Below are positions 55,098 to 64,000 of a stretch of DNA of 64,000 nucleotides, piece after piece (the first letter of the stretch is position 1; every line of letters begins with the position of its first letter). The DNA is taken from assembly GCA_964035015.1 (NCBI GenBank), contig OZ036006.1, positions 12,288,816 to 12,352,815 of the forward strand, written 5' to 3'. This DNA is from Corallium rubrum. Taxonomy: Eukaryota; Cnidaria; Anthozoa; Scleralcyonacea; Coralliidae. The notes under the pieces were generated by a model. The model made no database searches. It was not told the origin of the DNA and saw nothing but the letters and a program-made list of their open reading frames with translations. Both the position numbers and the translations under genes were made by a program.

Positions 55098-56515
55098 CGC
55101 ACCGAAAGTAACGGCTCCTCGGAAGTAAAGCATTCCCGAAAGTAATGGCTACCCGAAATTAACGGCTCCCCCGAAAGTAACGGTTTCCCGAATATATAAC
55201 GGCTCCCCGAATATAGCGGCTCCTCGAAAGTAATGGCTCCCCGAAAGTAACGGCTCTCCGAAAGTAACGGCTTCCCGAAAGTAATGCCTCCCCAAAAGTA
55301 ACGGCTCTCCGAAAGTAACGGCTCTCCAAAAGTAACGGCTACCCAAACGTAACGGCTCCCCGAAAGTAACGGCTCTCCGAAAGTAACGGCTCTCCGAAAG
55401 TAACAGCTACCCAAATGTAACGGCTGCACAAATGTAACGACTACTCAAAAGTAACGGCTATCCGAAAGTAACGGCTTCCCGAAAGTAACAGCTACCCAAA
55501 TGTAACGGCTGCACAAATGTAACGGCTACTCAAAAGTAACGGCTATCCGAAAGTAACGGCTACCCAAAAGTAAGGGCTACCGGAAAGTAACAGCTACCCA
55601 AAAGTAACGACTCCTCGAAAGTAACGACTCCCCGAAAGTAACGGCTACCCAAAAGTAGCGGCTATCCAAAAGTAGCGGCTACCCGAAAGTAACGGCTCCC
55701 CAAAAGTAACGGCTACCCGAAAGTAACGGCTATCCAAAAGTAACGACTCCTCGAAAGTAACGACTCCCCGAAAGTAACGGCTACCCAAAAGTAACGACTC
55801 CTCGAAAGTAACGACTCCCCGAAAGTAACGGCTACCCAAAAGTAGCGGCTATCCAAAAGTAGCGGCTACCCGAAAGTAACGACTCCCCGAAAGTAACGGC
55901 TCCCCCAAAGTAGCGGCTACCCGAAAGTAGCGGCTATCCAAAAGTAACGGCTACCCGAAAGTAACGGCTCTCCGAAAGTAACGGCTACCCAAAAGTAACG
56001 GCTACCCGAAAGTAACGGCTCTCCGAAAGTAACGGCTACCCAAAAGTAACGGCTCACCGAAAGTAACGGCTACCCAAAAGTAACGGCTCACCGAAAGTAA
56101 CGGCTACCCAAATGTAACGGCTGCACAAATGTAACGGCTACTCAAAAGTAACGGCCACCCAAAAGTAACGGCTATCCGAAAGTAACGGCTACCCAAAAGT
56201 AAGGGCCACCGGAAAGTAACAGCTACCCAAAAGTAACGACCCCTCGAAAGTAACGACTCCCCGAAAGTAACGGCTACCCAAAAGTAGCGGCTACCCGAAA
56301 GTAACGGCTCCCCAAAAGCAACGGCTACCCGAAAGTAACGGCTACCCAAAAGTAACGGCTCTCCGAAAGTAACGGCTACCCAAAAGTAACGGCTACCCAA
56401 AAGTAACGGCTCTCCGAAAGTAACGGCTACCCAAAAGTAACGGCTACCCGAAAGTAACGGCTACCCAAAAGTAACGGCTACCCAAAAGTAACGGCTACCC
56501 AAAATTAAGTAGCGG
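55098..56515. repeat. 17-bp minisatellite, copy B
   Basis: About 83 units of the AAAGTAACGGCTACCCG type. The most common variant here is CTACCC, while copy A (5645-6835) is mostly CTCTCC, so the two arrays have been homogenised separately since duplication. Confidence 0.96.
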
Positions 56516-57015
56516 CCCGGATAGGCGCTTATCCCTAAAGTAACAGTCGCTGCTACTTTGGGAACCGTACAGTACAGTACATCAGAGCAAGCCAGATTCG
56601 GCTGAAAGCTTATTAGTATTAAACCCAGACTCCAGTGTAAAAAAATACTCATCATTACTCAATTGTTCCAAAATTAAAACCCTCACAGAAATATTTAATA
56701 TATCGTCCGCTACAGGACACATGAAAAAAAGCTCACAAGTTATAGTTAGAGTGGAGCCAAGTTATGGAATTGTTACTCCAATGAACAGAGGAACGCGGAA
56801 ACATTGAATAGTTTCAATGTTTTCCTTACTGAAACTAGCCTGTAGTAGTTACTTTTTTCCCAATTACTTTTTTTAATTAAATTTATTTCTATATGTATAT
56901 TGTAAATCATTTTTATTGTAAGTATTTCTATTATATAATCATTTTGTATTATTAGTTAATACCAACTCCTTGCAAACCAACATTGTCTTGTTGAAGGGGT
57001 TAACATGATTAAATA

Positions 57016-57418
57016 ATGTTTACCTACCTACCTACCTACCTACCTACCGACCTACCGACCTACCGACCTACCGACCTACCGACCTACCGACCTACCGACC
57101 TACCGACCTACCGACCTACCGACCGACCGACCTACCGACCGACCGACCGACCGACCGACCGACCGACCGACCGACCGACCGACCGACCGACCGACCGACC
57201 GACCGACCGACCGACCGACCGACCGACCGACCGACCGACCGACCGACCGACCGACCGACCGACCGACCGACCGACCGACCGACCGACCGACCTACCTACC
57301 TACCTACCTACCTACCTACCTACCTACCTACCTACCTACCTACCTACCTACCTACCTACCTACCTACCTACCTACCTACCTACCTACCTACCTACCTACC
57401 TACCTACCGACCTACCTA

Positions 57419-57453
<35 letters not shown>

Positions 57454-57520
57454 ACCTACTTACCCACCCAGCCACCTACCTACTTACCCACCCACCTACC
57501 CACTTACCCACCCACCCATA
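57016..57520. repeat. CCTA, CCGA and CCTG microsatellite
   Basis: CCTA units, then mixed CCTACCGA, then about 160 bp of pure CCGA, then CCTA and CCTG. Copy A has only the CCTA/TTACCCA part. The 207-codon PTYR/PTDR frame is satellite. Confidence 0.96.
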
Positions 57521-57720
57521 CTAGGGCTAGCCCTCCCAGGAGGGCTTACATCTTCTATACAAACACACCTTTAGTCCACTTTGCCGATATCTCGCTTACG
57601 CTCTTATTTCTTGTTAATTTTCATCTTGTGTTTATATGAGAACCGAGGCAGCGCGCCTAACAGAGACCGGGATCTCGGTCACTCGGACTAGCTTTTTTCC
57701 AGACTGGCACTAAAAGCTTC

Positions 57721-58473
57721 CAATCTCGTACCCAGAGCTTGTGATCCTTGTTACTGTCATATTTAGGGCCTGTTTATATGATCACGGTGTATGTACCGGG
57801 ATCTTGGTTGAAGCAACCGGGATCTCGGTACACCGGGACAGATTTTTTCCCATATAAACGCGACATCCCAGTACACCGGGATGAAGTTGACTGAACTACA
57901 ATGCTTGTAACTTTGAATATTACGGTCAAAATTTCGTCCAAACGGTCAGGTCTAAAGACAAAACACTGCATAAAAGTGAAATAACTTCTAACATAGTAGA
58001 ATTGGGGCGAGTTTTTGCTTTTTTGTCCATTTCCTTAAATTCCCGCGCTTTCTGACCCGGGATGAAATTCCTCCCGGGCAACCGGGGATGTCAGGAATTT
58101 TGGCTGAACTATTATACATCGACCTTGTATTCTCTAATATAATTATAAAGTTCTGAGACGAAACTGCGAAGAATTACGAGACGAGTCAGACGATGGATGT
58201 TTGTTTGGCGACGGAGCGAGAACAATAATAGTTTTAACTTGTAAATTGTCGGGATTTTAATTTTGCTGTTTTTAATTATTTCATGTGTTCAATTGTATTT
58301 TGGGTTTGTCGTGTATAATTATGTGTTACAGAACGTCGAGAAATCGATTAAACAAGTTAACAACATGAACATTATTTGAAATTTTACTGTTTTTAAACTA
58401 ACCAATCAGATGACAAGTTTCATCGGATACTTGGTAATGACCAAAAGGATCGCAGGCTCTGGGTACGAGATTG
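57721..58473. mobile_element. MITE, 753 bp, with 10-bp target duplication
   Basis: Ends CAATCTCGTACCCAGAGC and the complement GCTCTGGGTACGAGATTG. Flanked by TAAAAGCTTC at 57711-57720 and 58474-58483, a perfect 10-bp match. Inside lies a further GGGATCTCGGTACACCGGGA-type inverted motif. A 9-10 bp duplication suggests MuDR-like or IS4EU-like mobilisation (inference). Confidence 0.9.
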
Positions 58474-58784
58474 TAAAAGCTTCGTACACGACAAAATAGG
58501 TTTTTATCGGATTTTTTCCAACCTACTAACAGCTCACAAGTTCTGCTTGTTCATGTACACTTCATATTTAAAACAATGAGATTTTGTCTTCCTAGATTCT
58601 AGCTAATATTAAAATTACGCAGTTAGCACAACAAGCAAGTCAGCCCGGCTTGGCGAGCTAGCCGTTCTCATTTAAACACGACTGAAAATCATTCTCACAA
58701 AAACGGGCTAGCCTGGTTTGCATATAGTTGTAATTGTTGTAATCCAGTCGGCGACTATCGCCGATCAAGTCTTACAACTTTTAA

Positions 58785-59139
58785 GCCTAGTTTCCATATA
58801 ATCGCTACGATCGCCACGATCGCTCAAAACAAATTAGCTCGGCGATGGCAACGGTCAACAATCATGTCGCTGTTTCCATATGATCGCGCTAAGGCGGTCA
58901 TGGTTGACCGCGGCCATTGTTTTAATGGTCCGCTGGGATCCATACTGATCGCCAAGATGGCTGAGATTGAAAAAATCACCGTTTCCATATAAAACGCAAC
59001 GATCGCCACGATCTGCGTGAACATTTTCTATCTCGGCGATCGTGGCGATCGTGATCACAGCGATCGTTGCGTCAGTGGTTTCCACGTGATCGCTGAGTTC
59101 ATTTTTGAGCGATCGTGGCGATTAACATGAAAAAAAGGC
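58785..59139. mobile_element. MITE, 355 bp, CGATCG-rich
   Basis: Ends GCCTAGTTTCCATATAATCG and an imperfect complement, flanked by TTTAA (58780-58784 and 59140-59144). Copy A has the empty site ACAACTTTTAATGGAAACG (about 10657). The interior is rich in GCGATCGTGGCGATC words. Confidence 0.85.
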
Positions 59140-59301
59140 TTTAATGGAAACGCTTATTGTAATTCAATCGGCGACAGACGGCGACTGTTGTAGAAGTTAA
59201 ATCAGTTCAACGGCTTCTACAACAATACAACCGTCACCGATGCGACAAAATCAATCGCCGACAGTCGGCGACATTTTGCTAGATGTTTGCAACGTAAAAC
59301 A

Positions 59302-60585
59302 AAAGGTACGCTATGCGTACATGTATCTGCGCCAAATCTTGTAATAAGATCTTAAACGATCTTACAACATCTTATAAGATTTTAGCGACATCTAATAAGA
59401 TAACAAACGTATTGGGATATATCTTCACTGCAGTTGAGCCGGATACCGCGTGTTTAAAGTATACCCCTGAATCGTCTGTAGGTTTGTGCCATTCACGAAA
59501 CTTCTACAGTTAGATAGAGCGTTAAATTCTGTACAACATATGTGAATTAGAGAACATGGTATAGAATAACAACGGAGAAAAGGCTATTTGAACTGACATG
59601 AGCGAAAATATCAAATTGCATTATTACGCTATTTACTTGATGGCGTACGGGCGAACGTGGTCATATTTAAAGTAAATCAATCGTCTGTACGTTTGTGCTA
59701 TTTGGGAAACTTGTACGGTTAGATAGAGCGTTAAATTCTGTACAACAATGAACATATGTGAATTAGAGAACATGGTATAGAATAACAACGGCGAAAAGTC
59801 TATTTGAACTGACATGAGCGCAAATATCAAATTGCATTATTGCGCTATTTACTTGGCGTACGGTCGAACGCGGTCATATTTAAAGTAAATCAATCGTCTG
59901 TAGGTTTGTGCCATTTGGGAAACTTGCACGGTTAGATAGAGCGTTAAATTCTGTACAACATATGTGAATTAGAAAAATCGTATAGAATTGCAACGGAGAA
60001 AAATATATTTGAACTGTGATGAGCGCAAATATCAAATTGCATTATTACGCTATTTACTTGGCGTACGGTCGAACGCGGTCATATTTAAAGTAAATCAATC
60101 GTCTGTAGGTTTGTGCCATTTGGGAAACTTGTACGGTTCGATAGAGCGTTAAATTCTGTACAACATATGTGAATTAGAGAACATGGTATAGAATAACAAC
60201 GGAGAAAAGGCTATTTGAACGGACATGAGCGCAAATATCAAATTGCATTATTACGCTATTTACTTGGCGTACGGTCAAACGCAATCATTTTAAAGTATCC
60301 CTGAATCATACTACTCCAATCATACAGCATTGCAATTGACTTTCTTCGAAAATAATGTTGTTCTTCGTCTCACTCCGTAGTTCATACAACATGGCGAGGA
60401 AATATAAACAGTCACACTACTGCACACATTACAGGTCAGCGGTTACACCAAAAAGTTAACACACACACAAACAAACAAACAAACAAACAAACAAACAAAC
60501 AAACAAACAAACAAACAAACAAACAAACAAACACACACACACACAACACGATAGCAATATATCTGCGCGTTGCGCAGATACAAAA
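59302..60585. mobile_element. Helentron-like non-autonomous element with inner tandem repeats
   Basis: Copy A has no insert between GCAACGTAAAACA and CACAATTATTTACAAAAC (about 10812-10840). The insert holds about four units of 205-213 bp (TCGTCTGTA at 59472, 59681, 59894 and 60099), then a CAAA array and a CA array (60468-60545), then a tight hairpin TATCTGCGC-GTT-GCGCAGATA (about 60562-60582). The left end also has TATCTGCGC (about 59325). Subterminal repeats, a central satellite and a 3' hairpin fit a HINE/DINE-like element; this assignment is inferred. Confidence 0.65.
60468..60545. repeat. (CAAA)n and (CA)n microsatellite
   Basis: Lies inside the insert at 59302-60585, before its 3' hairpin. 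Confidence 0.96.
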
Positions 60586-61554
60586 ACAACACACATTATT
60601 TACAAAACTCGGTCAAATCCTTTCAAAAAAACCTTGATTTTATTAAACAAGTCTACTAAATAACTAATTCGAAGACTTGAATGCCGTACGCCAACTGAAA
60701 TGTTTGCAACTGTCGTCAAACGTTCACGAAACGTGAGAGTTACTGAACGTGTAAATAATGCTTGCTATATTGTTATACAAACTGTGAAAATGATCACAAA
60801 GTTTTAGTCATTCAATTTGTTTTTGAATATCAAACTTAGGTCATCTGAACTTTGCCAAAACCGAGAAGTTCTCAGTCTGGAAAGCAATATACAAACAATA
60901 TACAAACACTCCCTTAGATCACTTTCAGAGATTTGTACTAATTACTTAACTTCCGCCCAGCTTACATATCACCCCGCACAAACATACGACCACATGTGAC
61001 GCAGGGTTATTACTAAACTATTCCAACTATTTCACACATTTTGTCGGTTTGGTGGCAATTAGGAAGAGCTTTCGATAAGCATGAGATAAGAACGTTCTAG
61101 AACAACTGATTAGCAAAACATTCACGGGAAGGGAGATTTATTTAAAAAAAGCATTATTAATCCAAAAACAAAAAAAGGGCTTTCCTTTTTTTGTTATACT
61201 GTTGCGTCAGAATTAATATCCAATTTTATTACAAGCAACAGCTTGCTGAAATTTCAATCATTACCGGTTTCTAATGACCTCATTCTTTTGCAATCATCAG
61301 TTCAAGGAGATATATACGCTTCGGAGCCATTCAAGGAGGGCCGATGTGAGATCCGAGATTGTCACCGTGCTGCGAATCAGCGATTGTGTATCGATTCGAC
61401 ACACAGGAAGGTTCCGGACTTGTGTAGACTTTTGAAACCGTTGTGAACTTGAAACAGGTTCGTGTGAACGTAAACAATATTTTGTCGTCACTCTTTCGTA
61501 CTATTATTGTGTTTGACCAAATATAAGTACAAGCATTCCATTCAAGAAAGAAAT

Positions 61555-61983
61555 GAAGAAGGAAGGAAGGAAGGAAGGAAGGAAGGAAGGAAGGAAGGAA
61601 GGAAGGAAGGAAGGAAGGAAGGAAGGAAGGAAGAAGGAAGGAAGGAAGGAAGGAAGGAAGGAAGGAAGGAAGGAAGGAAGGAAGGAAGGAAGGAAGGAAG
61701 GAAGGAAGGAAGGAAGGAAGGAAGGAAGGAAGGAAGGAAGGAAGGAAGGAAGGAAGGAAGGAAGGAAGGAAGGAAGGAAGGAAGGAAGGAAGGAAGGAAG
61801 GAAGGAAGGAAGGAAGGAAGGAAGGAAGGAAGGAAGGAAGGAAGGAAGGCAGGAAGGGAGGGAGGGAGGAAGGGAGGAAGGGAGGAAGGAAGGAAGGATG
61901 GATGGGGGAAGAAGGGAGGAAGGGAGGGAGGCAGGAAGGAAGGAGGGAAAGGAAGGAGGGAAAGGAAGGAAGGAAAGAAGGAA
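61555..61983. repeat. (GGAA)n microsatellite closing copy B
   Basis: About 300 bp of pure GGAA followed by GGGA/GGCA variants. The LTR at 61985 is inserted at its right end. Confidence 0.97.
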
Positions 61984-61984
61984 G

Positions 61985-62270
61985 TGTAGCATGCTTACGA
62001 ACAACACGTAAGAACACTACTCGTAGGAGTTTTCTGTCACTTTATTTCTTTACACTGTATAGGTTTCCACACAAATCTGCTTTGCGTGTAATCAAGCGCG
62101 TATATCGCGGTTCTGTCTGTCATATATCTACGTTCGATCCTAATCGCTTGCGCTGTCAACCCTAATTACAATATATCTAGTTTCACCTTAATTGAATGAT
62201 GTAACACGTTACTAACTTAATTATACTCTATCCTAATATCCCGCGTTGAATGATGTAATACATTGCTACA
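61985..62270 (-). mobile_element. 3' LTR of a Ty3/gypsy element
   Basis: 286 bp, read on the minus strand from TGTAGCAATGTATTACATC to GTTCGTAAGCATGCTACA, so it starts TGTAGCA and ends TGCTACA. A polypurine tract (CTAGGGGGGAATG on the minus strand, 62271-62283) abuts it as expected for a 3' LTR. AATAAAGTGACAG near 62035-62048 is a plausible polyadenylation signal. The 5' LTR lies outside the window. Confidence 0.88.
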
Positions 62271-62283
62271 CATTCCCCCCTAG

Positions 62284-62311
62284 TGAGTAAACGTCGTCCC
62301 GACGTTGTAAT

Positions 62312-62378
<67 letters not shown>

Positions 62379-62533
62379 ACAGTATATATTTTTTTTTGTT
62401 AAAAAAGACAAACTTTAAACACGTAATGTTTCATCGTTAAACCACTTGCCAAGGATGTTCTGTATGACAGCTTGGTTATTCACATTCACGAGAGACAACA
62501 GGATCTTGACTTTTGTCAACCAGTTTCCTCCCA
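62284..62533. other. Space between pol and 3' LTR, with (TA)n
   Basis: Contains about 60 bp of TA repeat (62315-62374) and a short T run. No gene. Confidence 0.85.
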
Positions 62534-64000
62534 TCATGAGACGGTCGGGTGGTCTGATACGTCGGCCCGAACGGGTTGTGTTTTTGAACTAGATTGAAGT
62601 TCCGGATCCGGATCCGCACTCTGTATGGGTAGCTCTTCACTGTCGGAGTCAATGTGATCCGGACTGTCGAGAGCGACTGTTTCCTCGTGTTCTTGGTTCA
62701 ATTCGTTTGGAGGAACGCTGGTATCGGTTTGAGAACGCACTTCTTCTGGTTGACCGGTGAGGAAGACGTACTCGTCTGGATTCTCTTCCATCGGGGGGTC
62801 GGGGTTGTCTGGCGCACCCACTGGAAAATTGGGCATAGCATCACTTGCACAAGGGGCATCCTCGGTTGCTTGCACTTCCAGGTCGGACGATGGGGCTCCA
62901 TCGAAGGGCAGGATCAAGTTGCGATGTAACGTACGTTCCTTGACATTACCTTCTGTCGATCGGACGACGTAGACGGGAAGATCCGGCACTTGTTTAACGA
63001 TAACGTACGGGATATCTTCCCAGCGATCTGCCAGCTTGTGTTTGCCTCTGATGCTTACGTTCTTTACTAGAACACGATCTCCGGGCAACAAAACGGCATC
63101 TCGGGCACGACCATCGTAGTGCTTCTTGTTCGCATTGGCTTTCTTCTTCATCGCACGACTGGCAACGTCGTACGCTCGATTTAATCGTTTCCTGAGATCG
63201 GAGGCAAAAACAGAATAGGGCTTGGCTTCTTCGTTTCCTGATGTTAATCCGAGGTCGATGTCAATTGGGAGACGAGGCGGACGCCCAAACATGAGGAAGA
63301 ACGGTGAGTAGTCAGTCGTCGAAGCATGTTTAGTGCAGTTATAGGCGTGGACCAACGTGGGTACGTACTTGGGCCAGTTGTGTTTCTGATCTCCTCCAAG
63401 GTTCCGAGCATATCGAGTAATGTCCGATTATATCGCTCGGTCTGCCCGTTACCTTGGGGATGGTAGGGTGTTGTCCGGGTCTTTTGAATACCAGCAATCT
63501 TGCATAAGTCGTGAATGACCTTAGATTCAAAATCTCGACCTTGATCGGCATGGAGTCGTTTTGGAAATCCATAGCTTACCAGCACCTTGTCCCAGAGAAG
63601 TTTTGCCACCGTGCTGGCCTTCTGGTTACGCGTAGGGAATGCCCAGGCATATTTGGTGAAGCTGTCAGTGATCACCAAGATGTTTTCGTATCCACCGTTG
63701 CCACGCTCCAAGGAAAGGAAGTCCATCGACAGTAGTTCCATGGGCTCGGTCGCGTGGGTGGGTAACATCGGTGCTCGAGGCGGGTCGGGGTGCTTCCGCT
63801 TAATACACCGGTCGCATTTTCTAACGTAGTCTTCTACGTCTTTTGTCATTCGAGGCCAGTAGAACCTAGAGCTTACTAGGTCCAGTGTCCGATCCCGTCC
63901 AAGATGTCCCACGTCATCGTGGAGGCCACGTAGGACACGGCCTCTCAGCGCGGCTGGTAAACCACTTGTTCCACGACTTCCCCATCAAGGTTTCGTTTCC
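62534..64000 (-). pseudogene. Ty3/gypsy integrase and C-terminus, frame-shifted
   Basis: Minus strand, running off the right edge. 63244-63912 holds the zinc-binding HHCC region (HDDVGHLGRDRTL ... CDRCIKRK) and the DDE core: MDFLSLERGNGG (first D), HADQGRDFES (second D) and NGQTERYNRTL (E). 62534-63355 continues after a shift near 63393-63398 with HAYNCTKHASTTDYSPFFLM, then the GPY/F-type domain (KLADRWEDIPYVIVKQ) and a proline- and acid-rich tail ending in DHPTVS. A further shift and an in-frame TGA occur near 63985. By family the enzyme inserts the element's cDNA. Reverse transcriptase and gag would lie to the right. The breaks make this copy non-functional. Confidence 0.9.

Larger units (their letters stand above)
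48660..61984. repeat. Segmental duplication, copy B
   Basis: Direct-orientation partner of 1434-12064, about 13.3 kb. It is longer because it carries its own insertions (50640-51928, 52392-52915, 52968-53636, 57721-58473, 58785-59139, about 59302-60585) and longer arrays. It begins and ends in GGAA-type arrays, as copy A does. No host gene is visible inside. Confidence 0.88.

Noticed and set aside
57016..57639. 207-codon PTYLPTDRPT frame resembling a mucin or wall protein
   Set aside because: CCTA/CCGA array; the homologous copy A array differs in length and unit, so no selection on a protein is visible.
61331..62017. 228-codon SFLP frame and plus-strand GRKE frames
   Set aside because: GGAA array; both strands open.

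Overview
The window looks like nuclear DNA of an invertebrate animal, most plausibly an anthozoan cnidarian such as a stony coral. Reasons: split genes with GT-AG introns; recognisable animal XXYLT1 exons; a very long single-exon HEPN-NACHT-WD40 gene of the kind expanded in cnidarians (family knowledge); and a dense mosaic of LINE, SINE, LTR, hAT-type and foldback elements with huge tetranucleotide arrays. Species cannot be read from the sequence.

Layout. 1-1434: a broken LINE reverse transcriptase (minus). 1434-12064: segmental duplication copy A, bounded on both sides by GGAA/CGAA arrays. 12239-14669: two exons of XXYLT1 (minus); exon 1 was not found. 15-21 kb: intergenic or intronic minisatellites and small inverted-repeat elements. 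21.4-24 kb: a hAT relic and a foldback element with a nested insertion. 24.5-33.2 kb: a second, smaller tandem duplication (two units) that carries exon-like pieces with a signal-anchor start, later split by a LINE and a hAT-type MITE. 33722-38583: a 4.86-kb near-palindromic element with 6-bp target duplications, a C2H2 zinc-finger gene in each arm, and a second zinc-finger element nested in one arm. 41239-45858: the NACHT-WD40 gene. 46.3-47.8 kb: tRNA-derived SINE pieces and a MITE. 48660-61984: duplication copy B. 61985-64000: 3' LTR and decayed integrase of a Ty3/gypsy element (minus), inserted in the array that ends copy B.

Only two host genes are supported: XXYLT1 (Golgi/ER glycosylation of Notch-type EGF repeats, by family) and the NACHT-WD40 receptor-like gene (probable innate sensor or scaffold, by domain logic). 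Everything else is transposable, duplicated or simple-sequence DNA. The comparison of copies A and B is useful in itself: each copy supplies the empty site for insertions in the other, which fixes the ends and target duplications of several elements without any database.

Most long open frames here (SFLP, FVRS, IYLF, PTYR and RYFRRAVTFGEP repeats) are translations of stop-free satellites and are not genes.
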